From: a bacterium
GTDB taxonomy: Bacteria; Cyanobacteriota; Vampirovibrionia; Gastranaerophilales; Gastranaerophilaceae
DNA length: 37,977 nt
Assembly: GCA_017403285.1 (NCBI GenBank)
Contig: JAFQOI010000162.1
Location: 1-37,977, forward strand
Direction: 5' to 3'
The position numbers and the translations under genes are program-made. Numbering within the stretch: the first letter of the stretch is position 1; every line of letters begins with the position of its first letter. The notes under the pieces were generated by a model. That model was not told the DNA's origin. It did not search any database and saw nothing but the letters and a program-made list of their open reading frames with translations. This document shows positions 15,853 to 24,831 of the stretch, one piece after another.

Positions 15853-16749
15853 ATGTATGTAAATAAGTGTATTAAATGCGGAGCTGAATTCGAGACTAAG
15901 AATCCGAAAAGGGTAATTTGTCCAAATTGTTTATACTCAGACAAAAAATATACTGAAGAATTATCACAAGAAGCGCAAAATCAAACTTCTGCATCATCAC
16001 AAGAACAAACACAAATGAGAAATTCATATTCATACGATAATGGTGAAGATGCTCCACGTGGTTATAACAGAAACGATCGTCAAGGATACAATCAAGGCTA
16101 CAATAGAGGCGATAGGAATGACCGCGGTGATCGTCCACAATATAATCGTAGTCAAGGTCAAAGATATAATAATCAAAGACCTCGTGATAACAGAGGTGGT
16201 TATCAAAGACCATACAACAACAATAATAGATTTAATAGAAATGATGGCGGACAAGGTCAACGCTTTAATAAAAACAGAGGTGGGTTTTCTAGACCTGGAA
16301 TGCATGGTGGTAATAGACCAAAACCTCAAAGACAAAAACAATTACTAGTTAGTAAAGAGCAAATAGAACAAATTGAAATTCTTTATAAAAAGGCTCTTCC
16401 ATTGCCAAATCCTGATGTACATGAATTGATCGGACAGGCAATTGGTTTAGAACCAAGAAAGGTTTTCTTTGGTATTAATCTTATTAGACAAAAATTGATG
16501 TTGCCTAAATTACCATTCCCAAAAAGAAAATTGGCGGTTTCTCCTGATCAATTATTTGCTATTAAAAACTTATATGAGCCATTACTTCCGCTTCCTCCAA
16601 TAGGTTGTCACAAAATTATTGCGGCACAATTGAGAATGGATGAGTGGCGTGTTCATGTTGGCATTGGACTCATCAGAAAACAAATGGGACTTGACCGTTG
16701 GAACCAAGAACGTGAAGATGCTCCTGCTGAATATAAAAAGACAAATTAA
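15853..16749 (+). CDS. Zinc-ribbon, RGG/Tyr-rich protein with a duplicated C-terminal domain
   Basis: 298 residues. Residues 1-30 form a Cys4 zinc ribbon (C6, C9, C23, C26). Residues ~55-160 are low complexity, rich in G, R, N, Y and Q (for example GYNRGDRNDRGDR, RDNRGGYQRPYNN), as in RNA-binding condensate-type proteins. Residues 164-217 and 227-280 are two copies of a helical domain: LLVSKEQIEQIEILYKKALP...GLEPRKVFFGINLIRQKL and LAVSPDQLFAIKNLYEPLLP...RMDEWRVHVGIGLIRKQM. It is two bases upstream of rimM, suggesting an RNA or ribosome-related job. Family not named. The opposite-strand frames here are shadows of the biased sequence. Confidence 0.85.
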   Translation: MYVNKCIKCGAEFETKNPKRVICPNCLYSDKKYTEELSQEAQNQTSASSQEQTQMRNSYSYDNGEDAPRGYNRNDRQGYNQGYNRGDRNDRGDRPQYNRSQGQRYNNQRPRDNRGGYQRPYNNNNRFNRNDGGQGQRFNKNRGGFSRPGMHGGNRPKPQRQKQLLVSKEQIEQIEILYKKALPLPNPDVHELIGQAIGLEPRKVFFGINLIRQKLMLPKLPFPKRKLAVSPDQLFAIKNLYEPLLPLPPIGCHKIIAAQLRMDEWRVHVGIGLIRKQMGLDRWNQEREDAPAEYKKTN

Positions 16750-16751
16750 TT

Positions 16752-17267
16752 ATGAACAAGAATTTATTGTCCATTGCTAAAATTTTAAATTTTCATGGGA
16801 TTAAAGGTGAGGCAAAACTTGGCTTTACGAAGGGCAAAGAGAAACAAGTTGAGTCTTTAAAAAAAGTTTTTGTTTTGAAAGACGGTTCTTACACTGAGTT
16901 AAATGTTTCATCTGTTAGATTTCATAAACATTTTGCAATCGTAAAATTTAGAGAGTTTTCAACAGTTAATGATGTTGAAGAATATAAAGGTTGTGATATA
17001 TATCTTTCTAAAGAAGAAATTGAAGAAAATTTAGAGAAAGATGAATATTTAATCAGTGATTTAATTGGATTAGATGTTTACGACGAAGATGGATGTTGCG
17101 TAGGCAGTGTAGAGGCAATTGGTGAAAATCTTGCAAATGATTTATTATCCGTAAAAGATAACAATGGACGTGAACATTTAGTTCCTTTTGTTAAACAACT
17201 TGTTCCAGTTGTAGATATGAAAAATAGAAAAATAGTTATAAATAATATTGAAGGACTAATCAGTTGA
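16752..17267 (+). CDS. rimM: 16S rRNA processing/ribosome maturation factor RimM
   Basis: 171 residues. N-terminal RimM domain (LLSIAKILNFHGIKGEAKLG, with the family's G-x-hGikGe signature) and a C-terminal PRC-barrel domain (YLISDLIGLDVYDEDG, then NDLLSVKDNNGREHLVPFV). Known: binds bS19 and assists maturation of the 30S head. It follows the zinc-ribbon gene by two bases and overlaps trmD by four, the conserved rimM-trmD order. rpsP and rplS, usual neighbours elsewhere, are absent. Confidence 0.95.
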   Translation: MNKNLLSIAKILNFHGIKGEAKLGFTKGKEKQVESLKKVFVLKDGSYTELNVSSVRFHKHFAIVKFREFSTVNDVEEYKGCDIYLSKEEIEENLEKDEYLISDLIGLDVYDEDGCCVGSVEAIGENLANDLLSVKDNNGREHLVPFVKQLVPVVDMKNRKIVINNIEGLIS

Positions 17268-17995
17268 GATTTGATGTTTTAACTCTTTTTCCACAAACGA
17301 TAGTCGATGCTTGCAGTTATAGTATTATGAAAAGAGCATCCGACGATAAGTATATAACCGTTAATACAATTAATCCAAGGGATTATACTATTGATAAGCA
17401 TAAAAAAGTTGATGATACTCCTTATGGTGGCGGAGCAGGAATGCTTTTATCATGTCAGCCTTATCTTGATGCTTTAAAGTCTGTTGAAAAATTTTCTAAT
17501 TCAAAAACAATATTAATGTCACCAAGAGGAAAGGTTTTTAACCAAAAAATGGCTAAAGAATTTGCTTCTTTAAACCAACTTATTATTGTTTGTGGGCATT
17601 ATGAAGGGTTTGATGAAAGAATAATTGAATTGTCTGGAGCAGAAGAAGTTTCAATTGGTGATTTTGTTATGACAGGTGGGGAATTTCCTGCATTATGTGT
17701 TATTGATAGTGTAACAAGGTTATTAAAAGGCGTTTTAGGTGCGGAAGAGTCTTTTGAATATGACTCTCATTATGATGGTTTGTTAGAACACCCACATTAT
17801 ACTAAGCCTAGAGAGTATGATGGTTTATCTGTTCCAGATGTTTTACTTTCTGGAAACCACGAAAAAATTGCTCAGTGGCGTAGGTTGGAACAATATAAAA
17901 TTACATTAGATAAGCGTCCTGATTTATTTGAAAAATTTTTAAAATCTGAATTGAGTGATTTTGATAAAAAACTATTAAAGGATTTTAAATATTAA
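17264..17995 (+). CDS. trmD: tRNA (guanine-N1)-methyltransferase TrmD, TTG start
   Basis: 243 residues. It starts at TTG 17264 inside the rimM stop region (TTGA), a translational coupling arrangement. Seen: RFDVLTLFPQ, DDTPYGGGAGMLL, VCGHYEGFDERI and SIGDFVMTGGEFPAL, the knotted SAM-binding site of TrmD. Known: methylates G37 next to the anticodon in tRNAs and prevents frameshifting. Third gene of the operon; no gene follows closely, and the next one has its own -10 box. Confidence 0.96.
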   Translation: MRFDVLTLFPQTIVDACSYSIMKRASDDKYITVNTINPRDYTIDKHKKVDDTPYGGGAGMLLSCQPYLDALKSVEKFSNSKTILMSPRGKVFNQKMAKEFASLNQLIIVCGHYEGFDERIIELSGAEEVSIGDFVMTGGEFPALCVIDSVTRLLKGVLGAEESFEYDSHYDGLLEHPHYTKPREYDGLSVPDVLLSGNHEKIAQWRRLEQYKITLDKRPDLFEKFLKSELSDFDKKLLKDFKY

Positions 17996-18032
17996 TTTTT
18001 ATGAGTTTATTTATTAATATTTATCTTTAATT

Positions 18033-18038
18033 TATAAT
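18033..18038 (+). promoter_or_regulatory. -10 box of the dehydrogenase pair
   Basis: TATAAT nine bases before ATG 18048, with no SD between. The predicted leader is about three bases. The -35 is not convincing. Confidence 0.45.
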
Positions 18039-18047
18039 TTAATCATT

Positions 18048-19055
18048 ATGAAAGCAGCAGTTTTAGAAAATAAAAAATTTGTTATTAAAGATATAGAAAA
18101 ACCAAGTCTTGAAAACAGACGAGGTGCTATTGTTAAAGTTATAGGTTGTGGACTATGTGGAAGTGACCTTGTTAAAATCAGAGATGGACAAGCACAAAAC
18201 GGTGATGTCTTAGGTCATGAAGTTGTTGGAGAAATTATTGAAATAAACGCAGATTCTAATTTTTCTATTGGTTCAAAAATAGCACTGGGTCATCACGTAC
18301 CTTGTTTTAGTTGTACATATTGTTGGAATGAAAATTATTCAATGTGTCGTCATTTTAAATCAACAAATATACGTCCTGGTGGATTTGCTGAATATATATA
18401 TGTTTCCGAAGAACATTTGCAAAATACAGTATTTAACGTTAATTTGAATATAACAGATATGGAAGCATCATTTATGGAGCCTCTTTCTTGTTGTATTAGA
18501 GCGATAAAAAGAGCGAATATTAAAGATGGTTCAAAATGCCTTGTAATCGGTTTAGGCTCTGTTGGTATGTTGATGGGTGGTGCATTGAGAGCCTATGGGC
18601 ATAAAACTTATGGTTGCGATTTAAAAGCCGATAGAACAATTCTTGCAAAGGAATATGGATTTGAAAAAACATACATAACTGAAAATTCCGAACAAGTAAT
18701 AATGCAGATGAAAAAAGAAATTAGAGATGGTTTTGATGTTGTATTCCTTACAGCAGGTGCTGCTGCGACATTGGATTTTGCAGTGAAAGTGGCAAGAGAT
18801 GGGGCTAAAATCGTTGTATTCTCTAGTGTTAAAGATGCATCTGGTTTTGCAAATAACGAAATATATTATAGAGAACTTACTGTTATGGGTAGTTATTCTC
18901 CATCTCCAATGGATTTAGAAGATGCGATGTATCTTCTTGAACAAAAAAAAGTTAATGTTTTGGGACTATCAACTGTTTATAGTCTTGATAAAATAAATGA
19001 GGCAGTAGAAGATACTGTTTCTAATAAAATTATGAAGGCGTTTATAAAATTATGA
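18048..19055 (+). CDS. Zinc-dependent medium-chain dehydrogenase
   Basis: 335 residues. Seen: catalytic-zinc ligands C37 (GLCGSD) and H57-E58 (GHEVVGE); the structural-zinc lobe C86-x2-C89-x2-C92-x7-C100; and the Rossmann loop VIGLGSVGMLMGGALRAYG. Known: the family oxidises alcohols or polyols with NAD(P). The order and motifs are closest to the sorbitol/threonine dehydrogenase branch, but the substrate cannot be read from the sequence. The stop overlaps the start of a second family member by four bases (ATGA), so the two are made together. Confidence 0.85.
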   Translation: MKAAVLENKKFVIKDIEKPSLENRRGAIVKVIGCGLCGSDLVKIRDGQAQNGDVLGHEVVGEIIEINADSNFSIGSKIALGHHVPCFSCTYCWNENYSMCRHFKSTNIRPGGFAEYIYVSEEHLQNTVFNVNLNITDMEASFMEPLSCCIRAIKRANIKDGSKCLVIGLGSVGMLMGGALRAYGHKTYGCDLKADRTILAKEYGFEKTYITENSEQVIMQMKKEIRDGFDVVFLTAGAAATLDFAVKVARDGAKIVVFSSVKDASGFANNEIYYRELTVMGSYSPSPMDLEDAMYLLEQKKVNVLGLSTVYSLDKINEAVEDTVSNKIMKAFIKL

Positions 19056-20089
19056 GAATGAAAGCACTCAGATATTATGCTCCTTTGACAGTTAAGTTTG
19101 AGGATGTTGATATAAAAGACCCAAAAGATGGTGAAGTTCAAGTTAAGATAATGGCTGCACTTACTTGCGGTACTGATGTCAAAACATATAGGCGTGGGCA
19201 TCCTGTTTTAATTAAGAAAATTCCTTCAGGGTTTGGACATGAGTTTGCAGGAATAATTACCAAGGTGGGTAACAACGTTTTTGGCTTTAAAGAAGGTGAT
19301 AGAGTTGTTGCTGCTAATTCTGCTCCTTGTGGCGAGTGTTTTTTTTGCCGTAGAGGCGAATATAATTTGTGCGAAAAATTAGAATTTTTGAATGGTGCAT
19401 ATGCTGAATATATTAATATTCCTGCCGCAATTGTAAAGAGGAATCTTTTACACTTGCCAGATAACCTTTCTTTTGAAAGGGCCGCTTTTGCTGAGCCTCT
19501 TGCAAATGTTGTTCATGGTGTTGAAAAAACTGGTATTAAAGCTGGTCAAACTGTTGGTGTGGTTGGAATTGGTCCTATTGGCTTAATGTTTGTCAAACTT
19601 GCTAAGTTGAAAGGAGCAAGAGTTATTGCTGCTGGTAGAAATCCATTGAAATTAAAACTGGCAAAAGAATTTGGTGGCGCTGATGAAATCATTGATTTAA
19701 ATAAATATAAAAATCCAGAAAAAATATTCATAGAATTTTCAGAAGAGAAGAAAGGACTTGATGTCGCAGTTGAGTGTGTTGGATTGCCTGAAATTTGGGA
19801 GCGTATGTTCACTTTTGTTCGTAAAGGTGGCATTGTTCATCTCTTTGGCGGTTGTAAACAGGGTACTGAAATTTCTATTGATACAAGAAGACTTCATTAT
19901 GATGAAATAAAGGTTTTGAGTGTTTTTCATCATACTCCATTGTATTTTAGGGAAGCATTAAGACTTATTGCTGATGGTGAAGTTCCTGTTGAAAAATTAA
20001 TAACTGAAACATTGCCTTTAGAACTGGCAGAAGAAGGCTTGATTAAGCATATGAATGGTCGTTGTGTTAAAGTTTTAATCAAACCATAA
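19052..20089 (+). CDS. Zinc-dependent medium-chain dehydrogenase, second of a tandem pair
   Basis: 345 residues. Catalytic zinc: C39 (TCGTD) and H63-E64 (GHEFAGI). Structural zinc: C93, C96, C99 and C107 in APCGECFFCRRGEYNLC. Rossmann loop VVGIGPIGLMFVKLAKLKGA. A four-base overlap with the upstream paralogue argues for coupled translation. The two proteins are clearly diverged (different spacing and different C-termini), so this is an old pair and not a fresh duplication. They may act on successive or related polyol-type substrates; that is inference. Confidence 0.85.
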   Translation: MRMKALRYYAPLTVKFEDVDIKDPKDGEVQVKIMAALTCGTDVKTYRRGHPVLIKKIPSGFGHEFAGIITKVGNNVFGFKEGDRVVAANSAPCGECFFCRRGEYNLCEKLEFLNGAYAEYINIPAAIVKRNLLHLPDNLSFERAAFAEPLANVVHGVEKTGIKAGQTVGVVGIGPIGLMFVKLAKLKGARVIAAGRNPLKLKLAKEFGGADEIIDLNKYKNPEKIFIEFSEEKKGLDVAVECVGLPEIWERMFTFVRKGGIVHLFGGCKQGTEISIDTRRLHYDEIKVLSVFHHTPLYFREALRLIADGEVPVEKLITETLPLELAEEGLIKHMNGRCVKVLIKP

Positions 20090-20129
20090 TATTTATAGTA
20101 TAATTTTCTATATCTTACGGAATTTTGTT

Positions 20130-21101
20130 ATGGAAAATCTTTATTTAGAGTTAAAAAATAGAATAGTTGAAGCAGATAGTATTGTTATTTTTTCTCATGT
20201 AAATCCAGATGGAGATACATTAGGTTCTAGTCTTGCTTTAAATTTGATGATTGAAAATTATTTTGGCAAAAAAGCAGATAGTGTTTTTGTTGGAACAATG
20301 CCTAATTTGTATTCTTACTTGCCAGAATTTTATAGATTTAAAAACATAGAAGGAATTGACAAAGATAAAAAATATGATTTGGCAATTGCTGTTGATGTTG
20401 CGTCTAAGGATAGATTAGTAACCGCAACGCAAGTTTTTAATGATGCAAAATATAGAATTAATATAGACCATCATGTTACAAATATTGGCTATGCTGATTT
20501 GAATATAATAGATGGTGATGCGGCTTGTGTTGGAATGATTTTGCATCGAATTTTTAAAGAATGGGATGCCCCTATATCTCTTGATATAGCAAGGTGTCTT
20601 TATACTTCTTTAATGACTGATACCGGATGTTTTAAGTATGATAATACTTCTCCAGATGCATTTATTCTTGCTGCTGATTTGGTTGGCTATGGTGTTATGC
20701 CATATAAAGAATATAGGGAATGTTATGAAACAAAACCTCAATCGATGATTCAGTTTCAGGCAAATATAGTTGCTAATACAATTTTTTATAATCAAGGAAA
20801 AATTGCATTTTCTAAAATTACTAGAAATGATATGAGTAAATATAATGCTGAAGATGACTATACAGAGGGAATTGTTGAGGTTCTAAGAAGTTCAAAAAAT
20901 GTAGAAGTTGCTGCAATATTGAAAGAAACAAAAGATGGATATACAAAAGTTAGTTTAAGAAGCAAAACTCTTGATTTAACCCCTATTGTAATGGATTTTG
21001 GTGGTGGTGGACATAAGTTCTCTGCTGGTTGTACAATAAAAAAACCTATTGCAATTGCTTTTGATAAATTGTTAAAACGTGTCCAAAGTGAAATAGAATG
21101 A
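20130..21101 (+). CDS. nrnA: DHH-family phosphoesterase (NrnA-like oligoribonuclease/pAp phosphatase)
   Basis: 323 residues. DHH domain: SHVNPDGDTLGSSLAL (H23, D27, D29 metal ligands), AIAVDVASKDRL, and NIDHHVTNIGYAD. C-terminal DHHA1 domain with FGGGGHKFSAGC. Known: NrnA removes nucleotides from short RNA oligomers and dephosphorylates pAp; the exact activity varies in the family. A TATAAT at 20099-20104 lies 25 bases before the ATG. It overlaps the next gene by four bases. Confidence 0.9.
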   Translation: MENLYLELKNRIVEADSIVIFSHVNPDGDTLGSSLALNLMIENYFGKKADSVFVGTMPNLYSYLPEFYRFKNIEGIDKDKKYDLAIAVDVASKDRLVTATQVFNDAKYRINIDHHVTNIGYADLNIIDGDAACVGMILHRIFKEWDAPISLDIARCLYTSLMTDTGCFKYDNTSPDAFILAADLVGYGVMPYKEYRECYETKPQSMIQFQANIVANTIFYNQGKIAFSKITRNDMSKYNAEDDYTEGIVEVLRSSKNVEVAAILKETKDGYTKVSLRSKTLDLTPIVMDFGGGGHKFSAGCTIKKPIAIAFDKLLKRVQSEIE

Positions 21102-21943
21102 AAAAAGGTATAGAAACTTTAATAAAGAAAATAATAGACCAAGATTTCTACGGAGTTGCCGCAGAAATGGCTTTTTGGTTTATTTTAGGGCTTTTTCCTT
21201 TTCTTTTGTTTTTAGCATCTTTATTTGCTTGGCTTGGTAAAAAAACTCTATTTACGCCTATTATATCTTTTATAACAAATATTGCACCAAAGGATGTTTC
21301 AAGCCTTATTTTAAATACACTTGAAGAGGCAATGATTTTTAAGCAAGGTACATTAATTGCTGTATTTGGTATTTGTATTACTATTTTTCTTGCTTCAAAT
21401 GCAATTGCTGCAATAATAAAGGGTTTAAATAGAGCTTATGCTATCGAAGAAACAAGAAGTTTTATTTATACAAGGTCTTTAGCGATTGTTATGGTATTTA
21501 TAAATTCTTTTGTGTTGTTCCTTACTGTTAATTTTATAGTTCTTGGTAAAGTCTTTATGGATTTTATGCTTGAATATACAATACTTTCAAAACTTTCAAT
21601 TGATATTATTTCAATATCAAGATGGCCAGTTTCTTATATAGCGCTTGCTTGTTTAACTATTTGTAATTACTATACATTGCCAGCGGTAGAAGGTAACGAT
21701 AAAATTAAGTTTAAGAGCGTTCTTCCTGGCACATTCTTCTTTAGTATGTTTTGGATAGTAGGTTCTTGGGGCTTTTCTTTATACTTAAGTAATTTGAACG
21801 CTTACAATAAAGTGTATGGTACTATTGGTGCTTTTGCTATTATGATGGTGTGGTTATATTACACCTCTTTAATTATGCTTATTGGTGGAGAAATTAATTC
21901 CAGACGTTATCAAAAATTAATCTCTGAAAGTAAACAGGATTGA
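21098..21943 (+). CDS. YihY/BrkB-family membrane protein
   Basis: 281 residues with about six membrane helices. Seen: the N-terminal family motif DFYGVAAEMAFWFILGLFPF, then FLASNAIAAIIKGLNRAYAI, and the late helix GTIGAFAIMMVWLYYTSLIMLIGGEIN, which carries the conserved acidic residue in GGEIN. Once annotated as ribonuclease BN, the family is now treated as a membrane protein of unsettled function. It overlaps nrnA by four bases, so the two are co-translated. Confidence 0.9.
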   Translation: MKKGIETLIKKIIDQDFYGVAAEMAFWFILGLFPFLLFLASLFAWLGKKTLFTPIISFITNIAPKDVSSLILNTLEEAMIFKQGTLIAVFGICITIFLASNAIAAIIKGLNRAYAIEETRSFIYTRSLAIVMVFINSFVLFLTVNFIVLGKVFMDFMLEYTILSKLSIDIISISRWPVSYIALACLTICNYYTLPAVEGNDKIKFKSVLPGTFFFSMFWIVGSWGFSLYLSNLNAYNKVYGTIGAFAIMMVWLYYTSLIMLIGGEINSRRYQKLISESKQD

Positions 21944-21979
21944 TTTTTTTATTCAAAGATAAGATAATTTATATATATT

Positions 21980-21985
21980 GGAGGG
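21980..21985 (+). promoter_or_regulatory. SD pointing to an ATT start for the TPR gene
   Basis: GGAGGG, a strong SD, exactly seven bases before ATT 21993. The only standard in-frame initiator nearby, TTG 21978, overlaps the SD itself; the GTG at 21988 is out of frame. Confidence 0.6.
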
Positions 21986-21992
21986 CTGTGCC

Positions 21993-24029
21993 ATTAATAT
22001 TAAATATTTTATATCTGTTTTAGCTGTTTCGCTTTTTTTAGTATCTTCAGTTTGTGCAATGACACCTGAAGCAAATAATTACTATAGAAATGCTTGTGAT
22101 TTAATAGATAACGGTAAATATATAGAAGCAGTAGAACAATTAAATAAAGCAATAGAATTGTCTGGAGATGAAGCACTTTTATATACAAAACTGGCAGGGA
22201 TGTATTCGGAACTTGGTCAATGGGGAAATGCTGTTGATGCTTATAAGAAAGCTTCAAAATTAAATCCTAATGATGCTTTTATTTTTATAAGTTTAGGAAA
22301 TATTTATGAACAAATGCAAGATTATAAAAATGCTTATTCAGCATATAATCAGGCCTATAAAATGTTTCCTGAATATAAATATAATTATTTGAATTTAGCT
22401 AGTGTTAAAGCATATCTTGGTGAAGATGAAGAAGCTATAAAATATTATCAAATGTTCTTAAATTACTATCCAGAAGCATTAGATGCTCGTGAAAATATGG
22501 CTTCTTTGTATTTAAGAATGAATAAACCTAAAGATGCAGTTGAAATATATAATGAAATATATCTGAAAGATCCAGTTTCTTTTAAAAATTATTCAAATTA
22601 TGGGCTAGCACTTTATAGAATATCTGATTTTGAGAATGCAGAAAGGATTCTATTAACTGCAATAAAAAAAGATGCTGAAGATTATGTTGCAATGGCAAAT
22701 CTTGCATATGTTTATATGGCTCAACATAAAGAAAAAGAAGCAGTTGATATGTTTTCTAGGGTTGTTGGATTACAACCTGAGATGAATTCTGTTAGATTTG
22801 ATTATGCTAATTTATTGGCTGATAAAGGTGATGTTGACGAAGCACTTATTCAATATGAAGAATATATCAAAACAAATAAAGATAATGATGCGGCTTATTT
22901 AAATGCAGGTATTTTATATTCTAAAAAAGGGGATTATATAAGTGCTCAAAAAATATTAGAACTAGGAAAAATACAATCTCCTAAAAATAAAGAAATTATG
23001 ACTGAACTTGCAAAGGCATATCATTTGGATAAAAAATATGAAAATGCTATTGCAATTTATGATACCTTGCTTGTTTCAGAACCTGATAATAATGATTTGT
23101 TATTAAATAAAGCAGTTGCTTATCACGCAATGAAAACATATCAAGATGCAATTGATATTTATAAAGTGCTTTTAGAAAAGAAGCCTGAAGATTCTAAAAT
23201 TTCAGAGTATCTTTTAAAAGCATATATTGCTCAAGCAGATGCATATATTCTTGAGTCAAACTATAGAAAAGCGGTATCAAGTTATGAATCTGCCTTAAAA
23301 ATTAATAGTGATAATCCCCAATTATATATTGCTATTGCTAGTGCCTATGAAAATTTGGGTTCAAAATCAAAAGTAATTGAATATTATGAAAAAGCGATGG
23401 AAATTGCTCCTGAAAATACAGAAGTGCTTTCTGCTTATGCAAAGACACTTACTAAGTATGATAAAAATGAAGATGCTAGACTTGTGTATGAACGAGCAAT
23501 GACTATGCCATCTGCGACTAGTGAAGATAAATATTTGTATTATACAGATATAGGTGATACTTATTATAAGAGTAAAGATTATCAAAATGCTGTTGATAAC
23601 TATAATAAGGCTGAAATAATAAATTGTAATGATGAGTATCTCTATATAAAAATAGGTAATAGTTATAAAGGTTTATCTCAACTTGAAGATGCGATTAAAG
23701 CCTATAGAAGAACATTGGAAATTAATTCATCTAATCCTGATGCATATTTTAATATTGGTCTTTGTGAGGCAGAACTTGATAATTTAGTTGCTGCTAAAGA
23801 AAATTTCCAAAAAGTTATCGATTTAAAACCTGATTATGCATATGCATATTATGCTCTAGGTCTTGCTTTTGAAAAAGAAAGTGATTTGGTAAAGAGTATA
23901 GAAAATTATGAGAAGTTTATTGAATATGCTCAGGATAAAAATTTAAAAAATAATGTTCAAAACAAGGTTAATAACTTGAAAAAGAAATTGACAGTTGAAA
24001 CACCTATTGAGGAAAAAACTGAAAATTGA
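21993..24029 (+). CDS. Large exported TPR-repeat protein, probable ATT start
   Basis: About 678 residues. From ATT 21993 the protein begins (M)NIKYFISVLAVSLFLVSSVC, a good signal peptide that is cleaved near CA-M. The rest is roughly 17 TPR units in series, for example KLNPNDAFIFISLGNIYEQM, INSSNPDAYFNIGLCEAELD and KPDYAYAYYALGLAFEKESD, ending in a charged tail. Known: such arrays form a superhelical scaffold. It overlaps a lipoprotein gene by one base, so an envelope complex with it is plausible (inference). If the TTG at 21978 were used, the signal peptide would gain five residues (MEGCA). Confidence 0.9.
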   Translation: MNIKYFISVLAVSLFLVSSVCAMTPEANNYYRNACDLIDNGKYIEAVEQLNKAIELSGDEALLYTKLAGMYSELGQWGNAVDAYKKASKLNPNDAFIFISLGNIYEQMQDYKNAYSAYNQAYKMFPEYKYNYLNLASVKAYLGEDEEAIKYYQMFLNYYPEALDARENMASLYLRMNKPKDAVEIYNEIYLKDPVSFKNYSNYGLALYRISDFENAERILLTAIKKDAEDYVAMANLAYVYMAQHKEKEAVDMFSRVVGLQPEMNSVRFDYANLLADKGDVDEALIQYEEYIKTNKDNDAAYLNAGILYSKKGDYISAQKILELGKIQSPKNKEIMTELAKAYHLDKKYENAIAIYDTLLVSEPDNNDLLLNKAVAYHAMKTYQDAIDIYKVLLEKKPEDSKISEYLLKAYIAQADAYILESNYRKAVSSYESALKINSDNPQLYIAIASAYENLGSKSKVIEYYEKAMEIAPENTEVLSAYAKTLTKYDKNEDARLVYERAMTMPSATSEDKYLYYTDIGDTYYKSKDYQNAVDNYNKAEIINCNDEYLYIKIGNSYKGLSQLEDAIKAYRRTLEINSSNPDAYFNIGLCEAELDNLVAAKENFQKVIDLKPDYAYAYYALGLAFEKESDLVKSIENYEKFIEYAQDKNLKNNVQNKVNNLKKKLTVETPIEEKTEN

Positions 24030-24433
24030 TGAAAAAAATTCTTATTGTATTTTTAATATTGCCCTTAATCTTGCTTTGTGGCTTTAAAAAACAAGAAAAA
24101 CCTTCTCTTTTATTATCTAATGCTCCAATATCAAAAAATACGACAACTCGTATTGAGAGGAATTTTATGGCAAGACAAAGAATATATTATTCCTTGTTTT
24201 CTCCAAGTGGATTTAAGTATGCAGGAATAAGGATGCAAATTTCCAAACAGGATACGAAAGTATCAAGATGGGGCTTCTCCATTGTTTCAACAGAAGATAT
24301 TTATATTGTAAAAGGGGATAGTGAATATAAAAATTATATTGTTATAAATTCTCCAGGTCATTATATAATACAGTTTTTTTATTTAAATAATAAAAGATAT
24401 CCGTTTATACATAGAGAATTTATGGTGCACTAA
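24029..24433 (+). CDS. Small lipoprotein, unknown
   Basis: 134 residues from ATG 24029, which shares one base with the TPR stop (TGATG). Lipoprotein signal MKKILIVFLILPLILLCGF with lipobox ILLC. The mature part reads as a small beta sandwich (YYSLFSPSGFKYAGIRMQIS, GHYIIQFFYLNNKRYPFIHR), similar in feel to adaptor-like Ig folds. Coupled to the large TPR protein upstream and to the YkgJ-type gene downstream (ATG overlapping TAA). Family not recognised. Confidence 0.7.
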   Translation: MKKILIVFLILPLILLCGFKKQEKPSLLLSNAPISKNTTTRIERNFMARQRIYYSLFSPSGFKYAGIRMQISKQDTKVSRWGFSIVSTEDIYIVKGDSEYKNYIVINSPGHYIIQFFYLNNKRYPFIHREFMVH

Positions 24434-24831
24434 TGTTTTCTCAAATTAAATTTTTTATACAAAAACTTCAGTCATCAAAATATATAAAAAAAGGGCGTTG
24501 CAAAATGTGTGGTGCTTGTTGCAGGAATATTCTTTTATTTTCTGATAAGAATTTACCAGTTATGACAGAAGAGCAATTTGAAAAAATTAAAGAATGGGAT
24601 AAACATTTTCGTAGCTTTTATATTTCAGGTAAGAGCGAAACAGGGGCTTTGTTATTTACGTGTTATGCACTTGGTGATAACAACAAATGCAAATTGTATT
24701 TGTTTAGGGGGTTAGGTTGTCGACAATATCCTCATAAAAATACTAAATTTTTGATAAATGGTGGCAAAATGCTTGAAGGTTGTGGATTCTATTTTGAACC
24801 AGATAAGAAATTTGAAGAATATCTAAAATAG
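24433..24831 (+). CDS. YkgJ-family cysteine cluster protein
   Basis: 132 residues. Seen: RCKMCGACCRNI near the N-terminus, then CYALGDNNKCKLYLFRGLGCRQYP and a last GCGFYF. This is the CxxCxxCC plus C(x8)C pattern of the YkgJ/FliB-like cysteine-cluster family, proposed to bind zinc or an Fe-S cluster. It starts inside the stop of the lipoprotein gene. Its stop abuts the thioredoxin stop on the opposite strand with no gap. Function unsettled in the family. Confidence 0.85.
   Translation: MFSQIKFFIQKLQSSKYIKKGRCKMCGACCRNILLFSDKNLPVMTEEQFEKIKEWDKHFRSFYISGKSETGALLFTCYALGDNNKCKLYLFRGLGCRQYPHKNTKFLINGGKMLEGCGFYFEPDKKFEEYLK

Noticed and set aside
15896-16348. Long open frames on both strands in the zinc-ribbon gene
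   Set aside because: They arise from low-complexity codons of the RGG-like stretch; the plus-strand 298-residue frame has an operon position, a zinc ribbon and repeats.
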